A stretch of DNA of 64,000 nt. Source: DASQPA01 sp963757335 (GTDB taxonomy: Bacteria > Acidobacteriota > Thermoanaerobaculia > Multivoradales > UBA5704). The notes under the pieces are model-generated. The model was not told the DNA's origin. It saw nothing but the letters and a program-made list of their open reading frames with translations, and made no database searches. The stretch is taken from assembly GCA_963757335.1 (NCBI GenBank), contig CAVWRJ010000008.1, forward strand, positions 434,001-498,000, read 5' to 3'. Each line of letters opens with the position of its first letter. Position 1 is the stretch's first letter. The translations under genes were made by a program, and so were the position numbers. Positions 1 to 9,029 of the stretch are shown here, piece by piece.

Positions 1-414
1 TCACCCGGCGCACCGGAGCCCCCGTCCCCCGGTTCCCCCGGCCCCCCCGGTCCCGCCCCCCGGCACCCCCGCCAACGCCAGATAGGCCGCCGCGCCGCCG
101 CTCGCGAGGACGTGGACCTCCCCTTCCTTGGATAGGGCCAGCACACAGGCCGCATCCGCGGGGAGCCGACCGCGAGTCAGGAGGTCGGCGAGGAGGAAGG
201 GGATCTCCTCCGCGGCGAGGGAGGGGAGGAAGCCGGCCAGGCGCTCGTGCTCGGCTTCGAGGAAGCGGCGGAGGTCGGGACGGGGGGGGCCTCCGGGCGG
301 AATTTCTGCGGTATGGGCGGCAAAAGCGAGGAGCGCACCGTCTCCCAGCTCCCAGAGGCCGGCGCCCGCCCGGGAGTCGGGGGTGGCCGGCGGCTCGATC
401 GTCACGGCGTTCAT
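1..414 (-). CDS. Degenerate PP2C-like protein (partial)
   Basis: The gene starts at the ATG at 414 and runs off the left edge of the window, so only the N-terminal ~138 residues are visible. I do not recognise it with certainty. A segment near residue 85 (ACVLALSKEGEVHVLASGG) lines up with the PP2C phosphatase encoded at 1555 (ACVLTVAILDGPRATVGHVGD). The catalytic GD is replaced by GG, and the DG-x-G-G metal motif is absent from the preceding stretch. If the homology is real, it is a pseudophosphatase. It is transcribed divergently from the FHA/PP2C/kinase operon, about 130 bp from the first gene, which suggests a linked regulatory role. The visible C-terminal end is very Gly-rich. It could instead be an unrelated small cytoplasmic protein. 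Confidence 0.55.
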   Translation of the reverse strand: MNAVTIEPPATPDSRAGAGLWELGDGALLAFAAHTAEIPPGGPPRPDLRRFLEAEHERLAGFLPSLAAEEIPFLLADLLTRGRLPADAACVLALSKEGEVHVLASGGAAAYLALAGVPGGGTGGAGGTGGRGLRCAG

Positions 415-543
415 CCGGGGGATTGTAGTCGCACGCCGGGGATTCATGGCCTCGGCCCGCAACCTGCAAGGCACCGGCACCGTACGGATATACTCGGGAC
501 CTGCCGTGCCCCTCAAAGCGGGCGGCGGCGAGGAGGAACGCGA

Positions 544-1434
544 GTGACCCAGGAGCGCGCGACCGCCCGGGACGTCATCCTGGCCGTCGCGGAGAACATG
601 AAGAGCAGCCTGGAGCCGCTGGTCACCAAGACCCTGGCCCCCAGCCTCTACCAGGTCTACCTGCACGCCGAGGACTACGAGCGCCTGCGGACGATCTTCG
701 GCGAGATCGAGGCCGAGGCGAAGGAGCTCTTAGACCGCGAGATGCAGCGGATGAACCGCGGCTCGTCGCCGGTCGTCGGCCGCCTCCTGGGCCAGGTGCG
801 CCGGGTGCGGGGGAAGGGCGAGGAGGGCACGACGGTAAAGCCGGCGCCGCACTTCGTCTCCGCCGAGGGGCGCTGGTTCATCCGCTTCCAGGAGGACCCC
901 AACGGGGCGCTCGAACCGGGGGACATCCAGGTGGTCTCCGAGTTCGCCCAGGCGCCGGCCGCCGGCTATGGCGCGGGGTCGCCCACCCACCGCATCTCGA
1001 CCACCCGGCGGCTGGGGCGGATGACCAGCCAGCGCGAGTCCCGTGAGTCCCGTGAGCCCAACGACGCCAGCGCTGCGGCCGCCTTCGCCTGCATCCACTA
1101 CAAGGACGACTCGGGGCCCAAGGAGTTCTGGGTGACCAAGGACGAGGTCGTCATCGGCCGCGAGGCGCCCGACGTCTGGGTCGACCTGCGGCTCGAAACC
1201 TCGCTCGACGTCTCCCGCGAGCACGCGCGGCTCCGCCGGATGCCGGAGAGCGGGGTCTTCCGGATCAAGGACCTGTCGAAGCTCGGCACGACGATCAACG
1301 GCGTCCCCGTGCCGCCCTCGGGTGCGGGAGAGGGGGGGCGCGACCTCGACCAGTGGGTCGATCTCCCCGACCGCGCCCGGATCGGCCTCGCCGGGATCCT
1401 CTTTCTCGATTTCGAGAGGACCGCGAAGAGTTGA
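544..1434 (+). CDS. FHA-domain protein with FhaA-type N-terminal domain
   Basis: This 296-residue cytoplasmic phosphothreonine-binding adaptor starts at GTG 544 after a GAGGAGG Shine-Dalgarno sequence. The longer upstream frame lacks any coding character. The N-terminal ~130 residues resemble the DUF3662 domain that precedes FHA in actinobacterial FhaA, with the pattern SLEPLVTKTLAPSLYQVYLH. A linker with 9-bp repeats (RESRESREP) follows. The FHA domain occupies roughly residues 200-290 and shows the canonical VIGRE, SREHAR and TTINGV motifs. It heads an operon with a PP2C phosphatase and a Ser/Thr kinase. It is therefore probably a substrate or scaffold of that kinase, linking phosphorylation to the SEDS/PBP cell-wall enzymes downstream. 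Family assignment is firm for FHA and likely for DUF3662. Confidence 0.88.
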   Translation: MTQERATARDVILAVAENMKSSLEPLVTKTLAPSLYQVYLHAEDYERLRTIFGEIEAEAKELLDREMQRMNRGSSPVVGRLLGQVRRVRGKGEEGTTVKPAPHFVSAEGRWFIRFQEDPNGALEPGDIQVVSEFAQAPAAGYGAGSPTHRISTTRRLGRMTSQRESRESREPNDASAAAAFACIHYKDDSGPKEFWVTKDEVVIGREAPDVWVDLRLETSLDVSREHARLRRMPESGVFRIKDLSKLGTTINGVPVPPSGAGEGGRDLDQWVDLPDRARIGLAGILFLDFERTAKS

Positions 1435-1547
1435 CCGCCCTCGGCCTGACCCTCTTCTGGGCTCGCCTCCCCCTCCTGGCGGCGCTCCTCGCCACCGTGG
1501 CGGTTCTCGCCTGGACCGTCGTCGCCGAGATCCGGCGCAAGGGGTAG
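1431..1547 (+). CDS. Small single-span membrane protein
   Basis: This 38-residue ORF begins at TTG 1431, overlapping the TGA of the FHA gene in a TTGA junction typical of translational coupling. It is almost entirely one hydrophobic helix (WARLPLLAALLATVAVLAWT) followed by a basic tail (EIRRKG), so a single inner-membrane span with a positive cytoplasmic end is predicted. It ends 7 bp before the PP2C start. No family is recognised. It could be a regulatory peptide for the kinase or SEDS machinery, or a translated spacer. The call rests on the overlap geometry and the clean amphipathic composition only. Confidence 0.5.
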   Translation: MTALGLTLFWARLPLLAALLATVAVLAWTVVAEIRRKG

Positions 1548-1554
1548 CCGGGCG

Positions 1555-2484
1555 ATGGCGGTGAGCAGCAGGACTCGTCCCTCGGGGATCTCGGCCGCGG
1601 CGGCCTCGGATCCCGGCCGCGAGCGCGGCAACAACGAGGACCGGGTGCTCTGCGCGCCCGAGCTGGGGATCTTCGCCGTCATCGACGGGGTGGGGGGCGA
1701 GTCGGCGGGGGAGGTCGCCGCCGAAACCGCGCTCGACGTCCTCCGCGCCCGGCTCTCCCGGCGCACCACCGACCTCGACCGCCTCGTCCGCGAGGCGATC
1801 GCCCTCGCCAACCGGCAGATCTACGAGCGGGCAAGGAGCGATCCCCGCCTCTCCGGCATGGCCTGCGTCTTGACCGTCGCCATCCTCGACGGGCCTCGGG
1901 CGACCGTCGGCCACGTGGGGGACAGCCGGCTCTATGCCCTCGCCCCCGGGGAGATCCGCAAGGTCACCCCCGACCACTCGCCGGTCGGCACCCGGGAGGA
2001 TGCCGGCGAGATCTCCGAGGACGAGGCCATGCACCACCCGCGGCGCAACGAAATCTTCCGCGACGTCGGCTCGGCGCCCCACGAGCCCGACGAGGAGGAG
2101 TGGATCGACGTCCTCGAAGTGCCGTTCCCGGCCGACGGCGCCCTCCTCCTCTGCAGCGACGGCCTCTCCGACATGATCTCCTCCCAGGAGATCCTGGAGA
2201 CGGTGGAGGCGAACGCCGCCGCTCCCCATCCGGCCGAAGCCGCGGTGCACGCCCTGATCGACCGCGCCAACCGGGCCGGGGGAAGGACAACGTCTCCGCC
2301 GTCCTGGTTTTGGGCGACCGCTTCGCCGAGGCGGTCCGCCGCCGGCGGAGCGCTGCAGGCGGTAAAAGCGCCAAGGGCGGGAAGACCCTCCGGGGCGCCG
2401 TTCCCCCAATCGCGGAGACGAGCGCCGCGGCACCGCAGCTCCGCGGCGCCGGGCGGGCGCGGCCGGGGGCGGGGGAGCGGATGA
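1555..2484 (+). CDS. PP2C-family Ser/Thr protein phosphatase (frame-disrupted 3' end)
   Basis: This is a metal-dependent PPM/PP2C phosphatase that would reverse the action of the operon's kinase. Visible motifs are RGNNEDRV near residue 26, IDGVGG near 43, GHVGDSRL near 122 and LLLCSDGLSDM near 200. These are the aspartates that bind the two metals. The last family motif (GKDNVSAVLV) is found only in another frame, beginning at about 2282. One G missing from the G run at 2278-2282 would restore RAGGKDNVSAVLV. After that correction no stop occurs before the downstream TM/beta-helix segment, so the natural product is probably one 615-residue protein. The uncorrected frame stops at 2484 in an ATGA overlap with the next ATG. 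Confidence 0.87.
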   Translation: MAVSSRTRPSGISAAAASDPGRERGNNEDRVLCAPELGIFAVIDGVGGESAGEVAAETALDVLRARLSRRTTDLDRLVREAIALANRQIYERARSDPRLSGMACVLTVAILDGPRATVGHVGDSRLYALAPGEIRKVTPDHSPVGTREDAGEISEDEAMHHPRRNEIFRDVGSAPHEPDEEEWIDVLEVPFPADGALLLCSDGLSDMISSQEILETVEANAAAPHPAEAAVHALIDRANRAGGRTTSPPSWFWATASPRRSAAGGALQAVKAPRAGRPSGAPFPQSRRRAPRHRSSAAPGGRGRGRGSG

Positions 2485-3401
2485 AGGAGATCCTCACCGG
2501 GACGGTCGCCAAGACCCTCCTGATCCTCGCGATTCTCCTGGCCGCCGCCTTTCTCTTCCGCGAGCCGCTCCTCGACGCCCTGGGGTTCGGCGGCGGGGCG
2601 GCGAGCCCCAGGAAGGCCCGCAACGTCCTCGTCGTGGGGATCGGGGACGGCGGCTTCGCCACCCTTTCCGAGGCGCTCTCCCAGGCGCGGCCGGGGCAGC
2701 GGATCGAGGTGGCCCCCGGGGAGTATCGCGAGCGGATCGTTCTCCGCGAGGGGGTCGAGCTGGTGAGCCGCACCCCTCGCGGGGCGATCCTCCTCCCCCC
2801 GAAGCCAGGCCCGGCGGACACCCCGGCGACCCGGGCCGCCCCGGCGGTCACCGCGAGCGGGGTCCACGGCGGCCGGCTCTCCGGGTTCAAGGTGCTGGGA
2901 AGCCCCGCGGCGCCCTGGAGCGTCGGGGTGCGCCTGGACGGCTCGGAGGTCGAGCTCGACGGGGTCGAGGTCACCGGCACCACCGGGGCGGGGATCGAGA
3001 TCCGCGGCGCCGACCGCTCGACCCTCCGCTACTCCTACGTCCACGGCAACGGCGGCCCCGGGGTCGTCATCTCCGGCGAGGCCGCGCCCCGGCTCCTCGA
3101 CAACCTGATCGCCGGCAACGGCACCCGGCCCGGCGCTCTCGCCGCCGGGATCGAGGTGCGGGAGCCGGCGGTGCCGTTCCTCGCCGGCAACCGGATCGAG
3201 GGCAACGGCGGGGCCGGCGTCGCCCTCCCCGGCCCCGAGCGGGCCGACGAGGTCTTCCGCTGGAACGGCTTCGGCGCCCTCCCCCGGGAGCAGGCGGTGC
3301 GCGCCTCCGCGGCCACACCCGCCCCCGCCCCAGCGCCTGCCCCTCCCGCCGCCCCCCCCGCGGCCGTCCCCCCGGCGCCCGTACCGCGGAGCCGGCCATG
3401 A
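2481..3401 (+). CDS. Membrane-anchored right-handed beta-helix domain (likely C-terminal half of the PP2C protein)
   Basis: The 306 residues from ATG 2481 begin with a short cytoplasmic stretch and a transmembrane helix at about residues 11-30 (TLLILAILLAAAFLF). An extracytoplasmic right-handed parallel beta-helix of the NosD/DUF1565 type follows. The opening ATLSEALSQARPGQRIEVAPG is the classic beta-helix entry, and later coils such as IEIRGADRSTLRYSYVHGNG and PRLLDNLIAGNGT continue it. The C-terminus is a Pro/Ala-rich tail. In the frame that carries the PP2C C-terminal motif there is no stop before this ATG, so it most likely forms the sensor half of a PP2C-TM-beta-helix protein. As annotated it could also start independently, since GGGGGAG precedes the ATG. 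It overlaps the kinase start by 4 bp. Confidence 0.75.
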   Translation: MKEILTGTVAKTLLILAILLAAAFLFREPLLDALGFGGGAASPRKARNVLVVGIGDGGFATLSEALSQARPGQRIEVAPGEYRERIVLREGVELVSRTPRGAILLPPKPGPADTPATRAAPAVTASGVHGGRLSGFKVLGSPAAPWSVGVRLDGSEVELDGVEVTGTTGAGIEIRGADRSTLRYSYVHGNGGPGVVISGEAAPRLLDNLIAGNGTRPGALAAGIEVREPAVPFLAGNRIEGNGGAGVALPGPERADEVFRWNGFGALPREQAVRASAATPAPAPAPAPPAAPPAAVPPAPVPRSRP

Positions 3402-5530
3402 CTCCCATCCCGCATCTGCTCGGCCAGCAGACGGTCGGCCGCTTCGAGATCAAGGACTTCCTGGGACGCGGGGCGATCGGCGACGTCCTCCTCGCCTGGG
3501 ACCCCGATACCTCGCGCTTCGTGGCCCTGAAGGTGGTGCGGGTCAGCAAGAGCGACCCGGAGATGCTGGTGGCGGAGAAAAACGGCCTCGCCCTCCAGGC
3601 GCAGCTCGCCGCCGTGGCGCCGCAGGTGGCGGCGGTCTACGAGGCGGGAGAGGACGGCGACTTCTTCTGGGTGGCGATGGAGTACGTGGCCGGGAACGAC
3701 CTGGCGGAGGTGCTCGCCCGCGGACCCCTCCCCGAGCCGCGGGCGGTCGCCATCGCCTTAGAGCTGGTCTCGATGCTCGAGGTCTGCCACGAGTTCTCGG
3801 CCGAGGTCTCGGGACGGCGGATCTTCGGCATCGTCCACGGCGACATCAAGCCCGAGAACATCCGGCTCCAGGAGGGGGACCGGGTCCGGGTTCTGGACTT
3901 CGGGATCGCCAAGCATCTCTCGCAGACCCGGCGCTTCACGGTCAACCTCTTCGGCAGCCTCCCCTACACCCCGCCCGAGCGGCTGGAGCGCGGGGTGGTC
4001 GACCGCCACTCCGACCTCTGGGCGGTAGGGGTGGTCCTCGCCGCCATGGTGTCGGGCAAGCGCCCCTTCCCCGGCAACACCCCGGAGGAGCTGGAGCGGG
4101 CGATCCGCCACGGGATACCCCCCCTGCCGCTCCCCGCCTCCGCCTCGCCGGGGCTCGCCCACATCGTCGCCAAGTCGCTCGCCTTCGAGGTCGAGCGCCG
4201 CTACGCCAGCGCCGCCGACCTCAAGGCCGACCTGGAAGCGGTGCGCGACGGCCGGCCCCTGCCTTCCGAGCAGCCGTCCGCCGGGCCGGCCGGGGAGGTC
4301 CCCGATCTCCACGTCACCCGCCGCACCTCCCGGCCCCTGCCGCCCGAGGAGGGGCGGAACGCCGAGGCCACCCGGCGGACCGACCGCCCGCCGGTGCCGG
4401 GGAGCGGTCAGCCCGTCGAGTCGACCCGCCGCACCGGGGAGACCGCTCCGGCCACCGCGGTAACCGTGGCGACCGCGGCCACCGTGGCCAGCCCTGCCGC
4501 CGCCGCGGCGCCGATCCCTCAACCCCCCGCGTCCGATCTCGTCGCGGCCCCCCCGGAAGCGTCCGCTCCCGGCCGGCGCCGGCACCGCTTCCAGACCCTC
4601 GTCGTCGTCCTCTGCGGCCTCTTCCTCATCGCCGTCGGCATCTCCCAGCTCTGGGCCTGGAACCAGGCGAAGCAGATGAGGAGCGACCTGGCGGTGGCGC
4701 ACCCCGACCTGGAGGGGATCGCCCAGCACTATTCGAACGCCATCCCCTGGAGCTTCTTCTCGACCGATCTCTACGGGGTGGGCACGGAGCTCCTGGGCTC
4801 GCTCACCACCGCCGCGGGAAAGATCGTCGACAGCTACCATGGGGACGACCCGACGACGACCCAGCGCGGATGGCAGACCGCCTACCGCTACCTCCACGCC
4901 GCCGCCCAGATCGCCCCGCGCGACAAGAAGGTCCGCTCCCGGCTGCTCTACACCCAGGGCCACCTCGACCGGATCGAGGCGGTCACCCTGAGGACCAAGG
5001 GAGACCGGGCGAAGTCGACCGAGACCAGCAAAGCGGCGGCGGGGGAGTTCGTGCAGGCCGCGCGCTGGGACGCGAGCTGGCCCGACCCCTATCTCGGTCT
5101 GGCGCGGATCTACGCCTACGACCTCTTCGACCTCGACTCTCTGCAGCGGAACCTGAACGAGGCCGAGCGGCGCGGCTATCACCTCGGCCGGCGGGAGACG
5201 GCGATGCTCGCCGACGGCTTCCGCATGCAGGGGCTGGGGCTCGAAGCGAAGGCCCAGCACGCGGCGGGCGGCGACCAGGACAGTCTCTTGAAGCAGGCCC
5301 GGGCCTATTTCCAGCAGGCGGTCCACTACTACGAACAGATCTCCGACTACGGCGACTCCGACACCAACCGCGAGGAGGCCGAGTCGCACCTGGAGGCGAT
5401 CGAGTCGCGGCTCGCCCCGGCGCCCCCCTCGCGGCAGACGGCGCCGGGCCAGGAGCCGCCCGGCTTCTGGCAGCGGCTGGGCCGGGCTCTGGTCCGCGAG
5501 ATCCGGCGACCGCCGAGGAGGCGAACCTAG
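3398..5530 (+). CDS. Transmembrane Ser/Thr protein kinase
   Basis: This 710-residue PknB-type kinase starts at the ATG in the ATGA overlap with the preceding gene. The kinase domain covers about residues 14-280. It has the glycine loop GRGAIGDV, the ATP lysine in VALKVV, the catalytic loop HGDIKPENIRL (HGD instead of HRD, so an RD-less kinase), DFGIAKHL, and PPERL in place of APE. A Thr/Pro/Arg-rich juxtamembrane linker with repeated TRRT motifs (possible phosphosites) follows. One TM helix lies near residues 398-420 (TLVVVLCGLFLIAVGI). The ~270-residue extracytoplasmic part is helical and TPR-like. It probably senses the envelope and phosphorylates the FHA-binding partners or SEDS/PBP proteins of this operon, opposed by the PP2C. 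Confidence 0.92.
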   Translation: MTPIPHLLGQQTVGRFEIKDFLGRGAIGDVLLAWDPDTSRFVALKVVRVSKSDPEMLVAEKNGLALQAQLAAVAPQVAAVYEAGEDGDFFWVAMEYVAGNDLAEVLARGPLPEPRAVAIALELVSMLEVCHEFSAEVSGRRIFGIVHGDIKPENIRLQEGDRVRVLDFGIAKHLSQTRRFTVNLFGSLPYTPPERLERGVVDRHSDLWAVGVVLAAMVSGKRPFPGNTPEELERAIRHGIPPLPLPASASPGLAHIVAKSLAFEVERRYASAADLKADLEAVRDGRPLPSEQPSAGPAGEVPDLHVTRRTSRPLPPEEGRNAEATRRTDRPPVPGSGQPVESTRRTGETAPATAVTVATAATVASPAAAAAPIPQPPASDLVAAPPEASAPGRRRHRFQTLVVVLCGLFLIAVGISQLWAWNQAKQMRSDLAVAHPDLEGIAQHYSNAIPWSFFSTDLYGVGTELLGSLTTAAGKIVDSYHGDDPTTTQRGWQTAYRYLHAAAQIAPRDKKVRSRLLYTQGHLDRIEAVTLRTKGDRAKSTETSKAAAGEFVQAARWDASWPDPYLGLARIYAYDLFDLDSLQRNLNEAERRGYHLGRRETAMLADGFRMQGLGLEAKAQHAAGGDQDSLLKQARAYFQQAVHYYEQISDYGDSDTNREEAESHLEAIESRLAPAPPSRQTAPGQEPPGFWQRLGRALVREIRRPPRRRT

Positions 5531-5531
5531 A

Positions 5532-7316
5532 ATGGGCGTCACGATCAGCCGCGCCACCGAGCGCAAGAGCCACCCCTCCCCGGGCTCCCGAGGGCGCATC
5601 CCCGGCCTCGGCTTCGGGGGGGACGGCGGACGCCGGGAGAGCCGCTCTCGCGAGGCCGCGCTCCTCGCCCTCGCCGGGGCGGTGGTCCTGGGCGCCATGG
5701 TCCTCACCTGGGGGACGGTCTCCCGGCCGCTCGCCGACCTCCAGGCGCGGCTGGGACGGGGCGAGATCGTCAACCTGAACGCCGTCCGGAGCAGCGGCGA
5801 GATCCTGCCGCTCCTCTCCTTCCTCTCGACCCCGCAGGAGCGCTCCTTCGTCGCCGACCAGATCCGCGAGCGCCTCTCCGCCGGCAAGGTGGACAACGTC
5901 GGCGAGATCGGGCATCTGCGGGTCCCGGGGAGCGCCATCGACCCCCATCGCCTGCCCGACCTGGCGGCGCGCATCCAGGCCTCCGGCCGGGATTCGGCGA
6001 CCCTCCTCTCCGCCGCCCAGCTGCGGCAGATCAAGCCGCGGCTCGTCGTCCGCACCCCAGCCCAGTTCCGCTCCACCTTCCTCCTCGGCGCGGCGCTCCT
6101 CTTCGGCGGCTTCCTCCTCGCCCACCTGGCCCTCCGCTTCCGGGGCTTTCGGGGCGATCAGCTCCTCCTGCCGATCCTCCTCCTCCTCTGTGGGCTCGGC
6201 TTCGCCCTCATGATGAGCCTCCGCGATCCGCTCCGCGACCTCCCCCTCCACCTCCGCTTCGCCGTCGGGGTGCTCGCCGGCTGCGGCCTGTTCGTCGCCG
6301 GGGCGCTGGTCGACCTGCGAGCGGACGCCGATGCCGCGGCGGGGGGTCTGGGCGCTCGCCCTGGCGGCCGTCCTCTCCGGCCTCCTCATCGTCCTCGGCG
6401 GGGCCCCGGGCGGCAGCGACGCCAAGGTCAACCTCTTCGGCTTCCAGCCGGTCGAGCTGATCAAGATCCTCGATCGCGCTCTTCCTCGCCGGCTACTTCG
6501 CCGACCGCTGGGAGCTCCTCCGCGAGGTCCCCGAGCGGCGGCTGACCGGGAGAGTGGGGAAGGTCCTCGCCCTCCCCCGGCTGGAGTACGCTCTCCCGCC
6601 GCTGGTCGCCATCGGCACCGTCCTCTTCTTCTTCTTCCTCCAGAAGGACCTCGGGCCGGCCCTGGTGCTCGCGAGCCTCTTTCTCATCCTCTTCTCGGTC
6701 GCCCGCGGCCGGCCGGGGATGGCCCTGGTGGGCGCGGCGGCCGTCGTCCTCGCCTGCTTCGCGGGCTACGAGGCGGGCTACCCGCGGACCGTCGGCCAGC
6801 GGATCGGCATGTGGCTCCACCCCTGGGACACCTGGTTTCGGGGCGGCGACCACCTCGCCCAGGCGATCTGGTCGCTGGCGACCGGCGGCGCCACCGGCAC
6901 CGGCCTGGGGCTGGGCGAGCCCGGGCTCGTCCCCGAGGCCCACACCGACATGGTCTTTTCCGCCGTCGGCGAGGAGATGGGCTTCCTCGGGCTCCTCGCC
7001 GTGGCGGTCCTCTACGCCCTCCTCGTCCAGCGCGGGCTCCGGGCGACCCGCCGGTCGGGGAGCCCCTACGGCTTCTTCCTCGGTCTCGGCCTGACGCTCC
7101 TCCTCGGGCTCGAAACGGCGCTCATCGCGGGCGGCGTCCTCCGCCTCCTGCCGCTCTCCGGGGTGGCCTCGCCGTTTCTCTCCTTCGGCCGTTCGGCGAT
7201 GCTCGCCAACTTCCTCATCGTCGGGCTCCTGGCCGGCCTCTCCGCCCGCCAGCCGACGTCCGCGGCCGGCGGAAGCGGGGGCGAGGCTGCGGCCGTTCCT
7301 CGGCGCCACCCGCTGG
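5532..7316 (+). CDS. SEDS-family peptidoglycan glycosyltransferase (RodA/FtsW), frame-disrupted
   Basis: This is a polytopic inner-membrane enzyme that polymerises lipid II. The N-terminal ~270 residues from ATG 5532 contain a soluble insert after the first TM helix and then several TM segments. The conserved SEDS core follows in other frames: GFQPVELIKI near 6440, the PRLEYALPPL and FLQKDLGPAL loop near 6590-6660, and the C-terminal LPLSGVASPFLSFGRSAM near 7150. The frame changes at about 6335 and again at about 6470, where removing one base gives VELIKILIALFLAGYF. It reaches the PBP without a stop if one G is removed from the run at 7277-7281. Intact, it would be a SEDS-PBP fusion. It sits between the kinase and the PBP segment. 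Confidence 0.85.
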
Positions 7317-9029
7317 GTGGCGCTCGGCCTCGGGGTCTTCGGCCTCCTCGCCCTCCTGCGGCTCGCCGACATCCAGCTCTTCCGGCCCGACACGTATCTC
7401 ACCCGCGGCGCTATCACCCTCCAGGGGGACGGGGTGCGCCGCTTCCAGTACAACCCGCGCCTCGCGGCGATCGCCGCGACCATCCCCAGGGGCTCGATCG
7501 TCGACCGCAACGGGGTGCTTCTGGCGACCAGCGATCCGGCCGAGCTCGACGCCCACCGGGCGGAGCTCCTGAAGCTCGGGGCGACCGATCTCGGGGCGGG
7601 CGACGGTACCGGCGGCAATCCCGGCAATCCCGGCGAACCGGGCCCGGCTGCGGCGACCGACCGCCACGGCCGGATCTATCCCTTCGGGGGGCGCACCTTC
7701 CACCTCCTGGGGGACCTCCGCAACCGGGTGAACTGGGGGGCGCGGAACACCTCGTTCATCGAGCGCGACGCCCGGGTCCGCCTCCAGGGCTACGACGACT
7801 ACGCCGACGTCGTCAAGGTCAAGCAGCCCGACGGCAGCGAGGTGCCGGTCGTCGTCGTCAACTACCGGGAGCTGGTGCCGCTCCTCCGGCATCGCTACCA
7901 GCCGGACGACCCCGAGGTGAAGAAGATCCTCGGCCGCGACCGCACGGTAAGGCTGACGATCGACGTCCGGCTCCAGCTGGCGGCGGAGGAGATCCTCAGG
8001 AAGTACGCGCTCCAGGCCGACACCTCTGCCCTGCCTCGGTCCAAGGGGGCCGGGAAGGGGGCGAGCAGCGAAAATACGGGCATCAACGGTGCCGCCGCGG
8101 TGGTCTTGGATGCCGACACCGGCGACCTCCTTGCCTCCGCCTCCTACCCGTTGCCGGCGCGGCTGCCGGCGACACCCGAGACCCAACCCGGCGGCACGCT
8201 CGTCGACCGGGCGCGCTACGGCGTCTATCCGCCCGGCTCGACCTTCAAGATCGTGACCGCCCTCGCCGCTCTCCGGAAGGACCCCAAGCTCGCCAGCAAG
8301 ACCTACGAGTGCAAGCTCCTGCCGGACGGCCGGGAGGGCTACCGGGTGAACGGGCGCTTCATCCACGACGATCCCACGGTGACCGCGCCGCACGGCACGG
8401 TCGACCTCGACAAGGGCATCCGCCACTCCTGCAACGCCTACTTCGCCCAGCTCGCGACCTTCTCGGTGGGGGGGCAGCCGCTCCTCGACACGGCGCAGCT
8501 GTTCGGCATCCAGGTGGCCCGGCCGAACACCGAAAAGCAGCTCAAGGACGCCCTCCCCCAGGCCGCCTACGGCCAGGGGCAGGTGATCGCTACCCCCTTC
8601 CAGATGGCCCGGGTGGCGGCGACCGTCGCGGCTCAGGGGAAGATGCCGGAGGGGCGCTGGATCTCGGGCGGCGACAACCCGCGCTCGGGCGCCCCGGTGA
8701 CGGTCCTCGACCCGGCGACGACGGCGATCCTCGCTCGCGCCATGCGCGGGGTGGTGACCGACGGGACGGCGGCGGCTTTCCTCTCCGCCGTCAAACCGCC
8801 GATCGCCGGCAAGACCGGGACCGCCGAGGTCCAGGGCCAGAAGTCGCACTCCTGGTTCATCGGCTTCGCGCCCTACGGGTCGAACGGCCGGCGGATCGCC
8901 TTCGCGGTGATCGTCGAGCACGGCGGCTACGGCGGCCGGCTCGCCGCCCCGGCGGCGGGGGAGATCGTGCGCCGGGCGGCGGACCTGGGGCTTTTGCAGC
9001 AGACTGGAAACGGGGGGACGTCCAAATGA
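7317..9029 (+). CDS. Class B penicillin-binding protein (transpeptidase), probably fused to SEDS domain
   Basis: This D,D-transpeptidase cross-links glycan made by the SEDS enzyme. The open frame starts at GTG 7317, but the N-terminus clearly extends upstream (RLRPFLGATRWVALG), directly continuous with the SEDS tail after a 1-bp correction. A TM helix (VALGLGVFGLLALLRLADI) precedes the pedestal motif RGSIVDRNGVLLA. The transpeptidase domain carries SxxK as PPGSTFKIV, SxN as RHSCNAYF and KTG as GKTGTAEV, so all catalytic boxes are intact. A linker contains a GGNPGNPGEPG repeat. The C-terminus overlaps the next FHA gene by ATGA. The family is certain; RodA/PbpA-type versus FtsW/FtsI-type is not resolved, although the operon context favours the former. 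Confidence 0.92.
   Translation: MALGLGVFGLLALLRLADIQLFRPDTYLTRGAITLQGDGVRRFQYNPRLAAIAATIPRGSIVDRNGVLLATSDPAELDAHRAELLKLGATDLGAGDGTGGNPGNPGEPGPAAATDRHGRIYPFGGRTFHLLGDLRNRVNWGARNTSFIERDARVRLQGYDDYADVVKVKQPDGSEVPVVVVNYRELVPLLRHRYQPDDPEVKKILGRDRTVRLTIDVRLQLAAEEILRKYALQADTSALPRSKGAGKGASSENTGINGAAAVVLDADTGDLLASASYPLPARLPATPETQPGGTLVDRARYGVYPPGSTFKIVTALAALRKDPKLASKTYECKLLPDGREGYRVNGRFIHDDPTVTAPHGTVDLDKGIRHSCNAYFAQLATFSVGGQPLLDTAQLFGIQVARPNTEKQLKDALPQAAYGQGQVIATPFQMARVAATVAAQGKMPEGRWISGGDNPRSGAPVTVLDPATTAILARAMRGVVTDGTAAAFLSAVKPPIAGKTGTAEVQGQKSHSWFIGFAPYGSNGRRIAFAVIVEHGGYGGRLAAPAAGEIVRRAADLGLLQQTGNGGTSK

Noticed and set aside
2278..2290. Programmed frameshift in PP2C
   Set aside because: A G-run slip is possible, but similar breaks occur in many unrelated genes here, so error is the simpler reading.
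730..2433. 567-codon minus-strand ORF across the FHA and PP2C genes
   Set aside because: Antisense shadow of high-GC coding sequence; low-complexity Arg/Gly/Pro composition and no family motifs, while the plus strand has clear domains.
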